Below, one piece after another: positions 17,524 to 24,954 of a DNA stretch of 64,000 bases (the first letter of the stretch is position 1; each line of letters begins with the position of its first letter). This DNA comes from Alicyclobacillus fructus (GTDB lineage: Bacteria; Bacillota; Bacilli; Alicyclobacillales; Alicyclobacillaceae). A program made the translations under genes and the position numbers. The stretch lies in NCBI RefSeq assembly GCF_017329605.1, contig NZ_JAFMTY010000001.1:1-64000 (forward strand). Reading direction: 5' to 3'. The notes below the pieces were generated by a model, which ran no database searches, was not told the origin of the DNA, and was given only the letters and a program-made list of their open reading frames with translations.

Positions 17524-17595
17524 TGACAAGGTCGGGTGGAAGGGGCGGCCACGGATGCGGGCGCGCCCCCGCCGCGCCCTTGGGCGCCAGAGCAC

Positions 17596-17624
17596 TTGCA
17601 CAATCGAGCGGCGCGTGTTACAAT
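17596..17624 (+). promoter_or_regulatory. Sigma-A promoter of tRNA-Pro
   Basis: TTGCAC (17596-17601) and TACAAT (17619-17624) are 17 bases apart, with TGT just before the -10 giving an extended -10. It lies 35 bases before tRNA-Pro. It may also drive mtrB, which has no visible promoter of its own. Confidence 0.8.
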
Positions 17625-17658
17625 CATCAACGGCTTCACGGAACAGAGCGAAGAACGT

Positions 17659-17735
17659 CGGGATGTGGCGCAGCCTGGTAGCGCGCTACCTTGGGGAGGT
17701 AGAGGTCACGGGTTCAAATCCCGTCATTCCGACCA
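17659..17735 (+). tRNA. tRNA-Pro (anticodon GGG)
   Basis: The acceptor stem CGGGATG (17659-17665) pairs with CATTCCG (17725-17731), A17732 is the discriminator and CCA is encoded at 17733-17735. The anticodon stem CTACC/GGTAG encloses TTGGGGA, giving anticodon GGG. The T-loop GTTCAAATC is canonical. Length is 77 bases. Confidence 0.96.
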
Positions 17736-17737
17736 GC

Positions 17738-17770
17738 GACCAGCGTGTTGAACGCTGGTCTTCGTATTTT
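17738..17770 (+). terminator. Terminator between tRNA-Pro and mtrB, possibly leaky
   Basis: GACCAGCG (17738-17745) and CGCTGGTC (17753-17760) form a perfect 8-bp stem with a 7-base loop. The U-tract is interrupted (TTCGTATTTT), so read-through is likely. It starts two bases after the tRNA CCA end and stops 26 bases before mtrB. Confidence 0.8.
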
Positions 17771-17796
17771 AGGCGGATTTGAAGGAGGCTGCGGCC

Positions 17797-18030
17797 TTGG
17801 CTGAAACGCCCTACAGCGGCGATTACGTGGTGATTAAGGCGCTTGAAAACGGTGTCCAGGTGAACGGCATGACGCGCGGACCTCAGACGCGGTTTCATCA
17901 CGCAGAGAAATTGGACAAGAGCGAAGTGATGATCGCGCAGTTCACGGAGCACACCTCGGCCATTAAGATTCGAGGGAAGGCCGTCATCTACACCAGGTAC
18001 GGCATCGTGCGGACGGACGAGGACGCGTGA
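17797..18030 (+). CDS. mtrB: trp RNA-binding attenuation protein TRAP
   Basis: A 77-residue protein matching TRAP throughout: [20 protein letters not shown], then [28 protein letters not shown]. Tryptophan-activated TRAP is an 11-mer ring that wraps RNA at G/UAG triplets. The residues around TRF and EKLDK match the RNA-contact region of the family. TTG 17797 follows GAAGGAGG at 8-base spacing. A target-like site lies before trpD at 36143-36206. As in Bacillus it is followed by hepS, but the folE (mtrA) partner is absent and a tRNA takes its place. Confidence 0.96.
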   Translation: MAETPYSGDYVVIKALENGVQVNGMTRGPQTRFHHAEKLDKSEVMIAQFTEHTSAIKIRGKAVIYTRYGIVRTDEDA

Positions 18031-18099
18031 GCGGCGGCCATTTATGATATACTATCCGCAGCATGCGAGGTCGGCCCGTTCGAAGGAGATGACACCGGC

Positions 18100-18807
18100 T
18101 TGACGGACGCTCGGGAGGTAATGTTTCAACGCGTCACGCGTTGCGCCAAGGCGCATATGGATCACGACTACTTGGCCAAGCGGAAGGTCCGCCAGGCGGT
18201 GAGTCCATTTCACTTCAATCTCGGTTACGCCATCCTGCGGGCGGCCGCAGTGCCGGACAGCGAGGCGGAGCGGGTGCTCACCGCCGTTTTGTTGCTGGAG
18301 CAGGGCCTGTCTATCCATGACGAGATCGACGAGTGGGGAACGGCGGAACAAGGACTTGTGGTCTTGGCCGGCGATTACGACAGCAGCAAATACTATCTTC
18401 TGCTTGCCGAGCTGGGAGACCGCAAGCTGATGCATGAGTTGTGCGAAGCGGTCGTTCGGATCAACGAAGCCAAGATGGATCTCCTGATGGCGTCGCCGCT
18501 CTCCCTCGACGTGTACATGGAGCGGATGTCGACCATCGAGGCCGAGCTGTTGCGCGCTCTGGTGCGCCATTACCATTCGAACCCGGAACCTTGGATGGCA
18601 AGGGTGGAAGAAGCGGTGCGCCATCGCATCCTGGCAGGCGGCGCAAAAGTTCGCGCGTTCACGCGCGGCCAAACGTCTGGGCGGTCCCGCGAGGGTAGCT
18701 TGTTTGCACCCAAGGACTCGGCCAAGATGCGCGGGACGTGGCCGGTGTTGGACTATGCCCTTCCGGAGGAGCCGCAAGGGCTTCAAGCAGCGGAAGGGAA
18801 GCGGTGA
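18100..18807 (+). CDS. hepS: Heptaprenyl diphosphate synthase component I
   Basis: A 235-residue non-catalytic subunit. The HepS-type features are the PFHFNLGYAILRAAAV segment, LLLEQGLSIHDEID and LVVLAGDYDSSKYYLLLAELG. With HepT it makes the C35 side chain of menaquinone-7. TTG 18100 follows GAAGGAGATG. A TATACT at 18048-18053 may be a -10 but has no good -35. menG follows at once. Confidence 0.9.
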   Translation: MTDAREVMFQRVTRCAKAHMDHDYLAKRKVRQAVSPFHFNLGYAILRAAAVPDSEAERVLTAVLLLEQGLSIHDEIDEWGTAEQGLVVLAGDYDSSKYYLLLAELGDRKLMHELCEAVVRINEAKMDLLMASPLSLDVYMERMSTIEAELLRALVRHYHSNPEPWMARVEEAVRHRILAGGAKVRAFTRGQTSGRSREGSLFAPKDSAKMRGTWPVLDYALPEEPQGLQAAEGKR

Positions 18808-18808
18808 G

Positions 18809-19513
18809 ATGCAGGGGGACAAGTCGGCTTACGTACACGATGTCTTTTCCAAGATCGCCAGGCGATACGATGCGATGAACTCTGTGCTGAGCTTCCAGCA
18901 GCATCGGCTGTGGCGGAACTACGCGATGCGGCAGCTGCCGCTCAAGCCGGACGCGCAGGTGCTGGACGTGGCTGCGGGGACCGGCGCCTGGACCTTTGCG
19001 ATCGCCAAGCGGCTCGGCCCTGAAGGCCGAGTCGTGGGGCTCGATTTCACCGAGGCCATGCTCGACGTGGCGGAGGAGCGGCGTCAGCGTTTTCCTTTCC
19101 GCGATCGCGTCCAGTTTGTGCACGGCGATGCCATGAACCTGCCCTTCCCCGACAACACGTTCGATCTGTGTACCATCGGCTTTGCGCTGCGGAACATGCC
19201 CAGTGCGGAAGGCTGTCTGCGGGAGATGGCGCGCGTGGTGAAACCCGGCGGGGCCGTGGTGTCGCTTGAGCTTTCAAAGCCCGAGGCCGCTTGGTTTCGG
19301 CGGTTGTACTACTTCTATTTTTATCGCATTCTCCCGAAAATCGGCGAGCTCGTGGTGGGAGATCGGGAACCGTACGCTTGGTTACCCGAGTCGCTCATCG
19401 ACTTTCCCGACCGGAAGGGGCTTGAGGAAATTTTTCGCCGCGTCGGACTGCGCGGCGTGTGGAGCCGCCCGCTGACATTCGGCATTGCGGCCTTCCACAT
19501 CGGATGGAAATGA
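18809..19513 (+). CDS. menG: Demethylmenaquinone methyltransferase
   Basis: A 234-residue SAM-dependent methyltransferase of the UbiE/MenG family. It has the N-terminal VFSKIARRYDAMNSVLSF, the SAM motif DVAAGTGAW near residue 52, and the late NMPSAEGCLREMARVVKPGG block. It methylates demethylmenaquinone in the last step of menaquinone synthesis. It starts one base after the hepS stop and is followed by hepT, the conserved menaquinone side-chain operon. Confidence 0.96.
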   Translation: MQGDKSAYVHDVFSKIARRYDAMNSVLSFQQHRLWRNYAMRQLPLKPDAQVLDVAAGTGAWTFAIAKRLGPEGRVVGLDFTEAMLDVAEERRQRFPFRDRVQFVHGDAMNLPFPDNTFDLCTIGFALRNMPSAEGCLREMARVVKPGGAVVSLELSKPEAAWFRRLYYFYFYRILPKIGELVVGDREPYAWLPESLIDFPDRKGLEEIFRRVGLRGVWSRPLTFGIAAFHIGWK

Positions 19514-19525
19514 GGAGCGGTCGGC

Positions 19526-20491
19526 GTGGAATTCCATGACATCTACCTCCTGTACCGGCAAGAACTCGATCGCGTCGAACGGCTCTTGGACGAACGCGCC
19601 CGTGCGGAGCATGCGGATCTGGCGAACGCGGGACGCACGCTTTTGGAGGCCGGCGGCAAGCGCATTCGCCCTCTTTTCGCGCTCATCTGCGGCTTGGGGG
19701 AACGGGCGTGGTCCGAGGATGTGGCCAAAGTGGCCGCGGCGCTCGAGATGATTCACATGGCGACGCTCGTGCACGATGACGTGATCGACCGAGCCGATCT
19801 CAGGCGCGGGAAACCGACGGTGAGGAAGAGCTACGGCAATCTGGCCGCGATGTACACCGGCGATTACCTGTTCGCTCGAGCGATTCAGCTTCTGGCCGAG
19901 GTGGACAACCTCGAGGTTCATCGGCTCATGGCGCGCGGCATTGTGCTGTTGTGCGAAGGCGAGATCGAACAAATCGAAGACTTTTACAACTGGTCGCAGG
20001 GCGTCATGACCTATCTGCGCCGCATTCATCGGAAGACGGCGCTCCTCATTTCCCTGAGCTGTCAGCTCGGTGCCATGGTCGGCGGCGTCGACAAACGCGA
20101 GGTGGCGTCGCTCGCGCGGTTCGGACATGCCGTGGGCATGGCTTTTCAAATCGTAGATGATCTCCTCGACTTCACAGGGGCTGCGGAGGTCGTCGGAAAG
20201 CCGGTGGGAGGAGATCTGCGTCAGGGCAATCTCACCTTGCCGGCCCTTCTGGCGGCGGCGCGCCCGGGCTTCGGGGAACGCCTCAGGGCTTTAGTCCGCG
20301 AAGGCATGCCCGAGGAAGACGCGAACGAGGCCATCCGCTTGGTGGTGGCGTCCGGCGCGCTGGCGGACGCCGAACGGCTGGCGGAGCGGTATCTCGAGAA
20401 GTCACGGCACCTGCTTGCGTGCGTGCGCCGCGAGACGGTGCGCGAGCAGTTGATGGGGCTCACCTCGTTTATCATTCGCCGTCAGTACTGA
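19526..20491 (+). CDS. hepT: Heptaprenyl diphosphate synthase component II
   Basis: A 321-residue all-helical polyprenyl synthase, the catalytic subunit. The first aspartate-rich motif is [16 protein letters not shown] and the second is [19 protein letters not shown] is the isopentenyl-diphosphate binding lysine/arginine region. It elongates farnesyl diphosphate to heptaprenyl diphosphate together with HepS. The GTG start lies 12 bases after menG. Confidence 0.95.
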   Translation: MEFHDIYLLYRQELDRVERLLDERARAEHADLANAGRTLLEAGGKRIRPLFALICGLGERAWSEDVAKVAAALEMIHMATLVHDDVIDRADLRRGKPTVRKSYGNLAAMYTGDYLFARAIQLLAEVDNLEVHRLMARGIVLLCEGEIEQIEDFYNWSQGVMTYLRRIHRKTALLISLSCQLGAMVGGVDKREVASLARFGHAVGMAFQIVDDLLDFTGAAEVVGKPVGGDLRQGNLTLPALLAAARPGFGERLRALVREGMPEEDANEAIRLVVASGALADAERLAERYLEKSRHLLACVRRETVREQLMGLTSFIIRRQY

Positions 20492-20492
20492 C

Positions 20493-20522
20493 TTGCAATC
20501 GATGGGGAGAATTTCATACAAT
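20493..20522 (+). promoter_or_regulatory. Putative sigma-A promoter of ndk
   Basis: TTGCAA (20493-20498) and TACAAT (20517-20522) are 18 bases apart. The hepT stop is directly upstream, so ndk can be expressed apart from the menaquinone operon. Confidence 0.65.
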
Positions 20523-20577
20523 AGCGCCGTCTGTGGCCTGTCCGCGGACAACAAGCATGGAGCGAGGGATGAACGAC

Positions 20578-21027
20578 ATGGCCCGAGAACAGACGTTTGT
20601 CATGGTGAAGCCCGACGGTGTGCAGCGCGGACTCGTCGGTGAGATTGTGGCGCGCTTCGAGCGCAAGGGGCTGAAACTGGTCGCCGCCAAACTGGTCCGG
20701 GTGTCGAAGGAGTTGGCGGAAGCGCATTACGCGGAGCACCGGGAGCGCCCGTTCTTTGGAGAACTTGTTCAGTTCATCACGTCGTCCCCGGTGTTCGCCA
20801 TGATCCTGGAAGGCGAGAACGCCATCGCCGTGGCGCGCACCCTGATGGGCAAGACGAATCCGGCGGAGGCGGCGCCTGGGACCATCCGGGGCGATCTCGG
20901 CCTCACCATCGGCATGAACGTCGTGCACGGCTCGGATTCGCCGGAAAGCGCCAAGCGGGAAATTGAGCTCTGGTTCCCTGAGGGCGCGTTGACGTACGAG
21001 CGAACCGTGGACGCCTGGCTGGCTTGA
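20578..21027 (+). CDS. ndk: Nucleoside diphosphate kinase
   Basis: A 149-residue enzyme, the usual length. The active-site histidine is in [12 protein letters not shown], and [15 protein letters not shown] and [22 protein letters not shown] blocks (here [16 protein letters not shown]) are present. It equilibrates nucleoside tri- and diphosphates by a phosphohistidine intermediate. ATG 20578 has GAGGG at 9-base spacing; ATG 20569 abuts that site. Its place between hepT and cheR is as in Bacillus. Confidence 0.96.
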   Translation: MAREQTFVMVKPDGVQRGLVGEIVARFERKGLKLVAAKLVRVSKELAEAHYAEHRERPFFGELVQFITSSPVFAMILEGENAIAVARTLMGKTNPAEAAPGTIRGDLGLTIGMNVVHGSDSPESAKREIELWFPEGALTYERTVDAWLA

Positions 21028-21032
21028 GAAGG

Positions 21033-21056
21033 CCCGCGCTTGCGCGCGGGTTTTTT
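21033..21056 (+). terminator. Terminator after ndk
   Basis: CCCGCGC (21033-21039) pairs with GCGCGGG (21044-21050) around a 4-base loop, followed by six Ts. It faces the 3' end of the lipase gene on the other strand. Confidence 0.92.
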
Positions 21057-21063
21057 GTTGAAG

Positions 21064-21933
21064 TCAGCTTCTGACAAAGCTGAGGACGGCGTCGGCGTGG
21101 TCCTGAGCGCACGCACGCCCCGCCTGGATATAGGCTGGCAACCGTTCGAACGGATGCCCCTTGACGCCGCTCAGGTCCGGTTCGAGCAGAAACACCGAGG
21201 GGGCGTCGAGATCGTTGTCAATGGATTCTCGCAGGAGAATATCGAATGCCCGTAGAAACACGTCGATCAAGGTCTTGGGATGGAATGGATTGGGCAGCCG
21301 ATACAGATTGACGGCGAGAATCCGCCGACACCCCATTTGGCGCAGGACAGAAACAGGGACGTAATGTCGCATCGCGCCGTCCACCAACAGATAGGGGCCG
21401 TGTTCCACGGGAGGAAATACGCCGGGCAGGGCGCAACTGCCGGCGACGGCTCGCGCCATGGCGTCGGTGTGCTCCACGGCGTCCAGCCGGACATGGTTCG
21501 GCGTGAACACCACGGGGCGCCCGGAGATGAGATCCGCGGCGAGTACGAAGATGGGTATCTGAGGCCGGCGGTGCTTGAGGAGGCGCTCGATGTACGCCTG
21601 GAATCGGACGCCCCGCAGAAGACCCGGCGGAAGAGGTTCGCGCTTTGCGCGGATGCCCAGTCGGTTGGCAGCCAGCGCGACGAGCGATTGCGCGACGGGA
21701 AACCCGTAATCCATCAGCCGCCAGCCGGGGAATGATCGGACCAGTCGTTCGAGATCTTCACAGCTGTAGCCGTAGGCGTACAAGGTTCCGACGAGCGATC
21801 CGGCACTGGTGCCCGCGATGGCGTCGGGCCGGACGCCCAGTTGTTCGAGGGCCGAGAGCACGCCGATGTGCGCTGCGGCCTTCAGCGTACCTCCCGAGAG
21901 CGCGATGCCGAGGTTCCATGGATCGTGTGCCAA
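21064..21933 (-). CDS. Patatin-like phospholipase, RssA/NTE type
   Basis: A 289-residue patatin-family hydrolase with the Ser-Asp dyad: GTSAGS (nucleophile serine, about residue 43) and DGAMRH (about residue 186). The oxyanion loop is SGGTLKAAAHIGVL, less glycine-rich than the usual GGGxRG. These enzymes cleave acyl esters of phospholipids; the physiological substrate is unknown. The start is a TTG on the minus strand with GCGGAG upstream. It runs opposite to its neighbours and starts only 22 bases from the cheR start, so the two have to share regulatory space. Confidence 0.88.
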   Translation of the reverse strand: MAHDPWNLGIALSGGTLKAAAHIGVLSALEQLGVRPDAIAGTSAGSLVGTLYAYGYSCEDLERLVRSFPGWRLMDYGFPVAQSLVALAANRLGIRAKREPLPPGLLRGVRFQAYIERLLKHRRPQIPIFVLAADLISGRPVVFTPNHVRLDAVEHTDAMARAVAGSCALPGVFPPVEHGPYLLVDGAMRHYVPVSVLRQMGCRRILAVNLYRLPNPFHPKTLIDVFLRAFDILLRESIDNDLDAPSVFLLEPDLSGVKGHPFERLPAYIQAGRACAQDHADAVLSFVRS

Positions 21934-21955
21934 TTCAAATCTCCGCCTTCCTGGA

Positions 21956-22726
21956 GTGAGTGATCTGGATCCGTATCTCGACTTTCTTCGCCACGTGCGG
22001 CGATTGACCGGGATCGATTTAACTCATTACAAACGCCCGCAGATGGAGCGCCGGCTTGCGCATCTGCGCGATCGCAGGGGATTTTCGGACTTTTCGTCCT
22101 ATGCGTCGGCGCTCGCGCGCGATGCGTCGCTTCTAAGGGAACTGCTCGATCGCGTCACCATTCAAGTGTCGGAATTTTTTCGAAATCCGGAGCGGTGGGC
22201 CGAACTTCAGACGAGGCTCGCGGCGGTTCACGCTCCGCTTCGCGCGTGGAGCGCCGGTTGTGCGCAGGGCGAAGAGCCGTACAGCCTCGCCATCCTGTGC
22301 GAGGAGCTTGGCCTTCAGGCCGACATTTGGGCGACCGATCTCGACGAAGGCGCACTTCAGGCGGCGGCTCGGGGCGTGTACGCACCGCGTTCGTTGGCCA
22401 ACGTTTCTCGGGAACGCCTGCAGCGGTTTTTCGAACCCGTGCCCGATGGATGGCGCGTGAGGTCTCCCGTCCGGCGGCGCGTTCGCTTCGAACGCCACAA
22501 TCTGTTGGCGGATCCGTATCCTCGCGATCTCGATCTCATCGTATGCCGCAACCTGCTGATCTATTTGACGGACGCAGCCAAACAGGCGATCATCGCAGGG
22601 TTTGCCGAGTCGCTTCGGTGCGGCGGACTTCTCTTTGTGGGAAGCACAGAGCAGTTGGTCGCGATCGACCTCTGCGGCCTGCGCCCGGTGGCTCCATTTC
22701 TGTACCAGAAGCCCGTCGAACCTTGA
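21956..22726 (+). CDS. cheR: Chemotaxis protein methyltransferase CheR
   Basis: A 256-residue enzyme, the length of B. subtilis CheR. The N-terminal helical domain is followed by the SAM-binding fold, with FFRNPERWAEL, WSAGCAQGEEPYSLAI and IVCRNLLIYL. It methylates glutamates of chemoreceptors. No other chemotaxis gene is nearby, but cheR after ndk is also the Bacillus order. The GTG 21956 start has a weak ribosome site (GGAG touching the codon). Confidence 0.94.
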   Translation: MSDLDPYLDFLRHVRRLTGIDLTHYKRPQMERRLAHLRDRRGFSDFSSYASALARDASLLRELLDRVTIQVSEFFRNPERWAELQTRLAAVHAPLRAWSAGCAQGEEPYSLAILCEELGLQADIWATDLDEGALQAAARGVYAPRSLANVSRERLQRFFEPVPDGWRVRSPVRRRVRFERHNLLADPYPRDLDLIVCRNLLIYLTDAAKQAIIAGFAESLRCGGLLFVGSTEQLVAIDLCGLRPVAPFLYQKPVEP

Positions 22727-22821
22727 ACTGGGTGGAAGATTCCGACGTCCTTGCAGTCGAATAACGTCGCCTTTGCGTGGTCACGCTACACGTGGGAGTC
22801 CATGCGAAGGGGGCGAGAGCC

Positions 22822-23025
22822 ATGGCGGACGAACGCCGCCACACGCCTGTGTCGGACGGAAACCAGGCGCACGGGAGCGAGGTCTACCTGGATTCGGTGT
22901 TCGACGGGATCGACCGGCTGCAACAGGACGGGGGCGTCGCACCCGAGATCGCGCATGAACGGCCGGACCCTACGGTCGTGCCGCCGCCCGACATGACGAA
23001 TCGCCGCGTGGGACCCGAGTCGTGA
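22822..23025 (+). CDS. Small hydrophilic hypothetical protein
   Basis: A 67-residue acidic, proline-containing protein with no membrane segment, cysteine pair or known domain; it is probably largely disordered. ATG 22822 follows AAGGGGG at 9-base spacing. It lies between cheR and the CBS-domain gene and reads in the same direction. I do not recognise it. Confidence 0.5.
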   Translation: MADERRHTPVSDGNQAHGSEVYLDSVFDGIDRLQQDGGVAPEIAHERPDPTVVPPPDMTNRRVGPES

Positions 23026-23064
23026 TGGGGAAGCGGCGTCGCCGTATCGGCGGCGTCCGCGTTC

Positions 23065-23073
23065 TGGTAAAAT
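23065..23073 (+). promoter_or_regulatory. Extended -10 promoter of the CBS-domain gene
   Basis: TGG followed by TAAAAT (23068-23073) forms an extended -10 element; no good -35 is seen. It lies about 50 bases before the start of the CBS-domain protein. Confidence 0.45.
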
Positions 23074-23124
23074 ACGAGGCGAACACCGACAGGCGCAGCC
23101 TGTGCTTCAGGGAGACGTTCGTCT

Positions 23125-23580
23125 ATGTCTATGGAGACTATGCAGTCTTTGACATTGCAGGACGAGGACATTGCTCGCCTCATCATCGACGCGGACGATG
23201 TGGCTTGCGTTCATCCGCAGCACAGCGCCGAGCATGCGCTGTTGGTCCTGATCAAATCCGGCTATTCGGCCATTCCCGTCGTCTCGAGCGACGGTCGCGT
23301 GGTGGGCATCATCAGCAAGACGCTCATCCTCGACCGGATCTTGGGGCTGGAACGCATCGAGTTCGAGGCGCTCGCGAGCTTTACGGTTCAGGACGTGATG
23401 CGCACGGACTTTCAACGCATCGGCCGATGGGAACCTTTTTTGCGCGCCCTGCAGCTGAGCATCGACGCGCCGTTTTTGTGCGTGGAAGACGAGCAGGGCA
23501 AGTTCGTGGGATTGCTCACGCGCCATGGCATTCTCGCCTACCTCAACGGGGTGATACGCAAGGGACGAAAGCGACCCTGA
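23125..23580 (+). CDS. darB: CBS-domain protein, DarB/CbpB (YkuL) type
   Basis: A 151-residue protein of two CBS motifs. It matches B. subtilis YkuL/DarB in length and in distinctive segments: EHALLVLIKSGYSAIPVV, GLERIEFEALASFTVQDVM and the C-terminal GLLTRHGILAYLN. DarB binds c-di-AMP and, when free, stimulates the (p)ppGpp synthetase Rel and pyruvate carboxylase; that function is family knowledge. ATG 23125 follows GGGAG. The downstream GT51 gene starts 12 bases after it. Confidence 0.85.
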   Translation: MSMETMQSLTLQDEDIARLIIDADDVACVHPQHSAEHALLVLIKSGYSAIPVVSSDGRVVGIISKTLILDRILGLERIEFEALASFTVQDVMRTDFQRIGRWEPFLRALQLSIDAPFLCVEDEQGKFVGLLTRHGILAYLNGVIRKGRKRP

Positions 23581-23592
23581 GGCGGTGAGCGA

Positions 23593-24294
23593 TTGAGACG
23601 CGGTTGGATTCGGGCGCTGCTCCTCCTGGCAGCGCTGTGGCTGGGGCAAGACCTGTACTTTCACACGGTCGATCTCGTCGCGGCGCGCGTGAGGCAGGCG
23701 GCCGCGGTGCGCATGCGCGACGAGCGCGTGCATCCCGTCCGGTACGACCAGATTCCGGCGGTGTTTCGCGAGGCCATCATCGCCACGGAGGATCGGCGCT
23801 TCTGGTCGGATCCGGGTGTCGATCCGGTGGGCATCGCCCGAAGTATCGTGGTGGATGTGGAGCGCGACGGCTACGTCGAGGGCGGGTCCACGCTGACCCA
23901 GCAGCTCGTGGACAACACCCTTCTCAGCAAAGAGAAGACCCTGCGGCGCAAGCTGCTGCAAGCCTGGTATGCCGTGGGTCTGTACGACACTATGTCCAAA
24001 CGGGAGATCTTCACGCTGTACGCGAATGTCGTGTATTTTGGCCACGGCGCGTACGGGCTGTATAATGCGTGTGAGACGTATTTTGGCAAGCCGCCTTGGG
24101 CGTGCAACGCGGGTGAACTCACGCTTGTCGCCGGACTGCCCAATGCTCCGTCCGCCTATGATCCGCTGGTCCATTACGACCTGGCGCGATCGAGGCAAAA
24201 GGTGGTCCTGGAGAATTTGGTGGACGATGGGCAACTGACGGCGACACAGGCGATGGCCATTTGGCAGGAGCCGATTCAACTTCGGGCGGATTGA
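23593..24294 (+). CDS. Monofunctional GT51 peptidoglycan glycosyltransferase
   Basis: A 233-residue membrane-anchored transglycosylase with an N-terminal hydrophobic helix (RALLLLAALWLGQDLYF). The five GT51 motifs are recognisable: ATEDRRFWSDPGVD with the catalytic glutamate, GGSTLTQQLV, KREIFTLYANVVYFG, and a later LVAGLPNAPSAYDP. No transpeptidase domain follows. The usual EDxxFxxHxG motif has Pro-Gly where histidine is common. It would polymerise lipid II. TTG 23593 has GGCGGTGAG upstream. Confidence 0.87.
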   Translation: MRRGWIRALLLLAALWLGQDLYFHTVDLVAARVRQAAAVRMRDERVHPVRYDQIPAVFREAIIATEDRRFWSDPGVDPVGIARSIVVDVERDGYVEGGSTLTQQLVDNTLLSKEKTLRRKLLQAWYAVGLYDTMSKREIFTLYANVVYFGHGAYGLYNACETYFGKPPWACNAGELTLVAGLPNAPSAYDPLVHYDLARSRQKVVLENLVDDGQLTATQAMAIWQEPIQLRAD

Positions 24295-24306
24295 AGGAGG
24301 ATACCG

Positions 24307-24543
24307 ATGAGGGAGATACGCCTGCCCCAACTGGGGGACAGTGTCACCAAAGCGGTCGTCACATCCTGGCTGAAGGCCGAGGGCGATCGCGTCGAGAAGG
24401 ACGAACCGCTGCTGGAAGTGACGACGGATAAGGTGACGGTGGAAGTGCCCTCTGAAGTGAGCGGCGTGCTGAAAGAGATCGTCGCAAAGGAGGGCGATCA
24501 CGTCCGGATGGACGACGTCCTTTGCCGGATCGATGAGGGCTGA
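24307..24543 (+). CDS. Free-standing lipoyl-domain protein
   Basis: A 78-residue protein that is a single biotinyl/lipoyl domain, closest in pattern to the N-terminal domain of 2-oxo acid dehydrogenase E2 (LPQLGDSVTKAVVTSWLKAE). The predicted modified lysine is K42 in EVTTDKVTVEVPS. No E1-binding or catalytic domain follows; the frame ends cleanly after a full domain. ATG 24307 follows GAAGGAGG and is 12 bases after the GT51 gene. It could be a stand-alone acyl carrier or a relic of an E2 gene; no E1, E2 or E3 gene is nearby. Confidence 0.85.
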   Translation: MREIRLPQLGDSVTKAVVTSWLKAEGDRVEKDEPLLEVTTDKVTVEVPSEVSGVLKEIVAKEGDHVRMDDVLCRIDEG

Positions 24544-24545
24544 TT

Positions 24546-24629
24546 TCACTCGCGCCGGCGCGGGTTCGCGAAGTAGACGATGAGGACGGCGGCAACAAAA
24601 GCCACAATGAACCATGCGATGAAAACCAT
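24546..24629 (-). CDS. Tiny single-pass membrane protein (27 residues)
   Basis: A 27-residue open frame made of one hydrophobic helix (MVFIAWFIVAFVAAVLIVYF) and a basic tail, NPRRRE, consistent with an N-out membrane peptide. A GGGGGA stands at good distance before the ATG. It is convergent with the lipoyl gene, ending two bases from its stop. It resembles the very small sporulation-associated membrane peptides in build only; the family is unknown. Confidence 0.55.
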   Translation of the reverse strand: MVFIAWFIVAFVAAVLIVYFANPRRRE

Positions 24630-24718
24630 GTCGCATCCCCCAGCTCAGGTCGAGGTGTGTTGCACATAGCCTTGCTCGCTGGGGAGGTTTTCATGCGCGT
24701 CCGCGCGACGGGAAGCGG

Positions 24719-24738
24719 GCCGCCCGGTGGGGCGGCCT
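24719..24738. other. GC-rich hairpin between two tiny minus-strand genes
   Basis: GGCCGCCC (24719-24726) and GGGCGGCC form a perfect stem with a 4-base loop GGTG. Only three Ts follow on the plus strand and none on the minus strand, so termination is uncertain in either direction. It lies downstream of the YjcZ-like gene. Confidence 0.45.
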
Positions 24739-24748
24739 TTCCGCGTAC

Positions 24749-24856
24749 TCAGCAGGTTGCGGCGGCACCGTACGCGGGCACCAACAGGAAGAACAGCACG
24801 AAGATGATCAGAAACACGACGGCCCATTGCGTGTAGCTACCAAACACGCCGTACAT
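24749..24856 (-). CDS. Tiny membrane protein, YjcZ-like sporulation peptide
   Basis: A 35-residue open frame, MYGVFGSYTQWAVVFLIIFV followed by a further hydrophobic stretch and a short Ala-rich tail. It has a perfect AGGAGGTGG ribosome-binding site 6 bases before ATG. Short N-terminal Gly/Tyr segment plus one helix is the layout of the YjcZ family of small sporulation proteins; the match is by build, not by alignment. It may be expressed with the 27-residue gene downstream. Confidence 0.62.
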   Translation of the reverse strand: MYGVFGSYTQWAVVFLIIFVLFFLLVPAYGAAATC

Positions 24857-24954
24857 ATCAGCCACCTCCTCTTTGCGGTTCTGGCATATCCTACGCCGAT
24901 CCAGATCCGCGCGCCAAGGACACGCGCCCGAATTCAGGAAGGAGCGATGGACGC

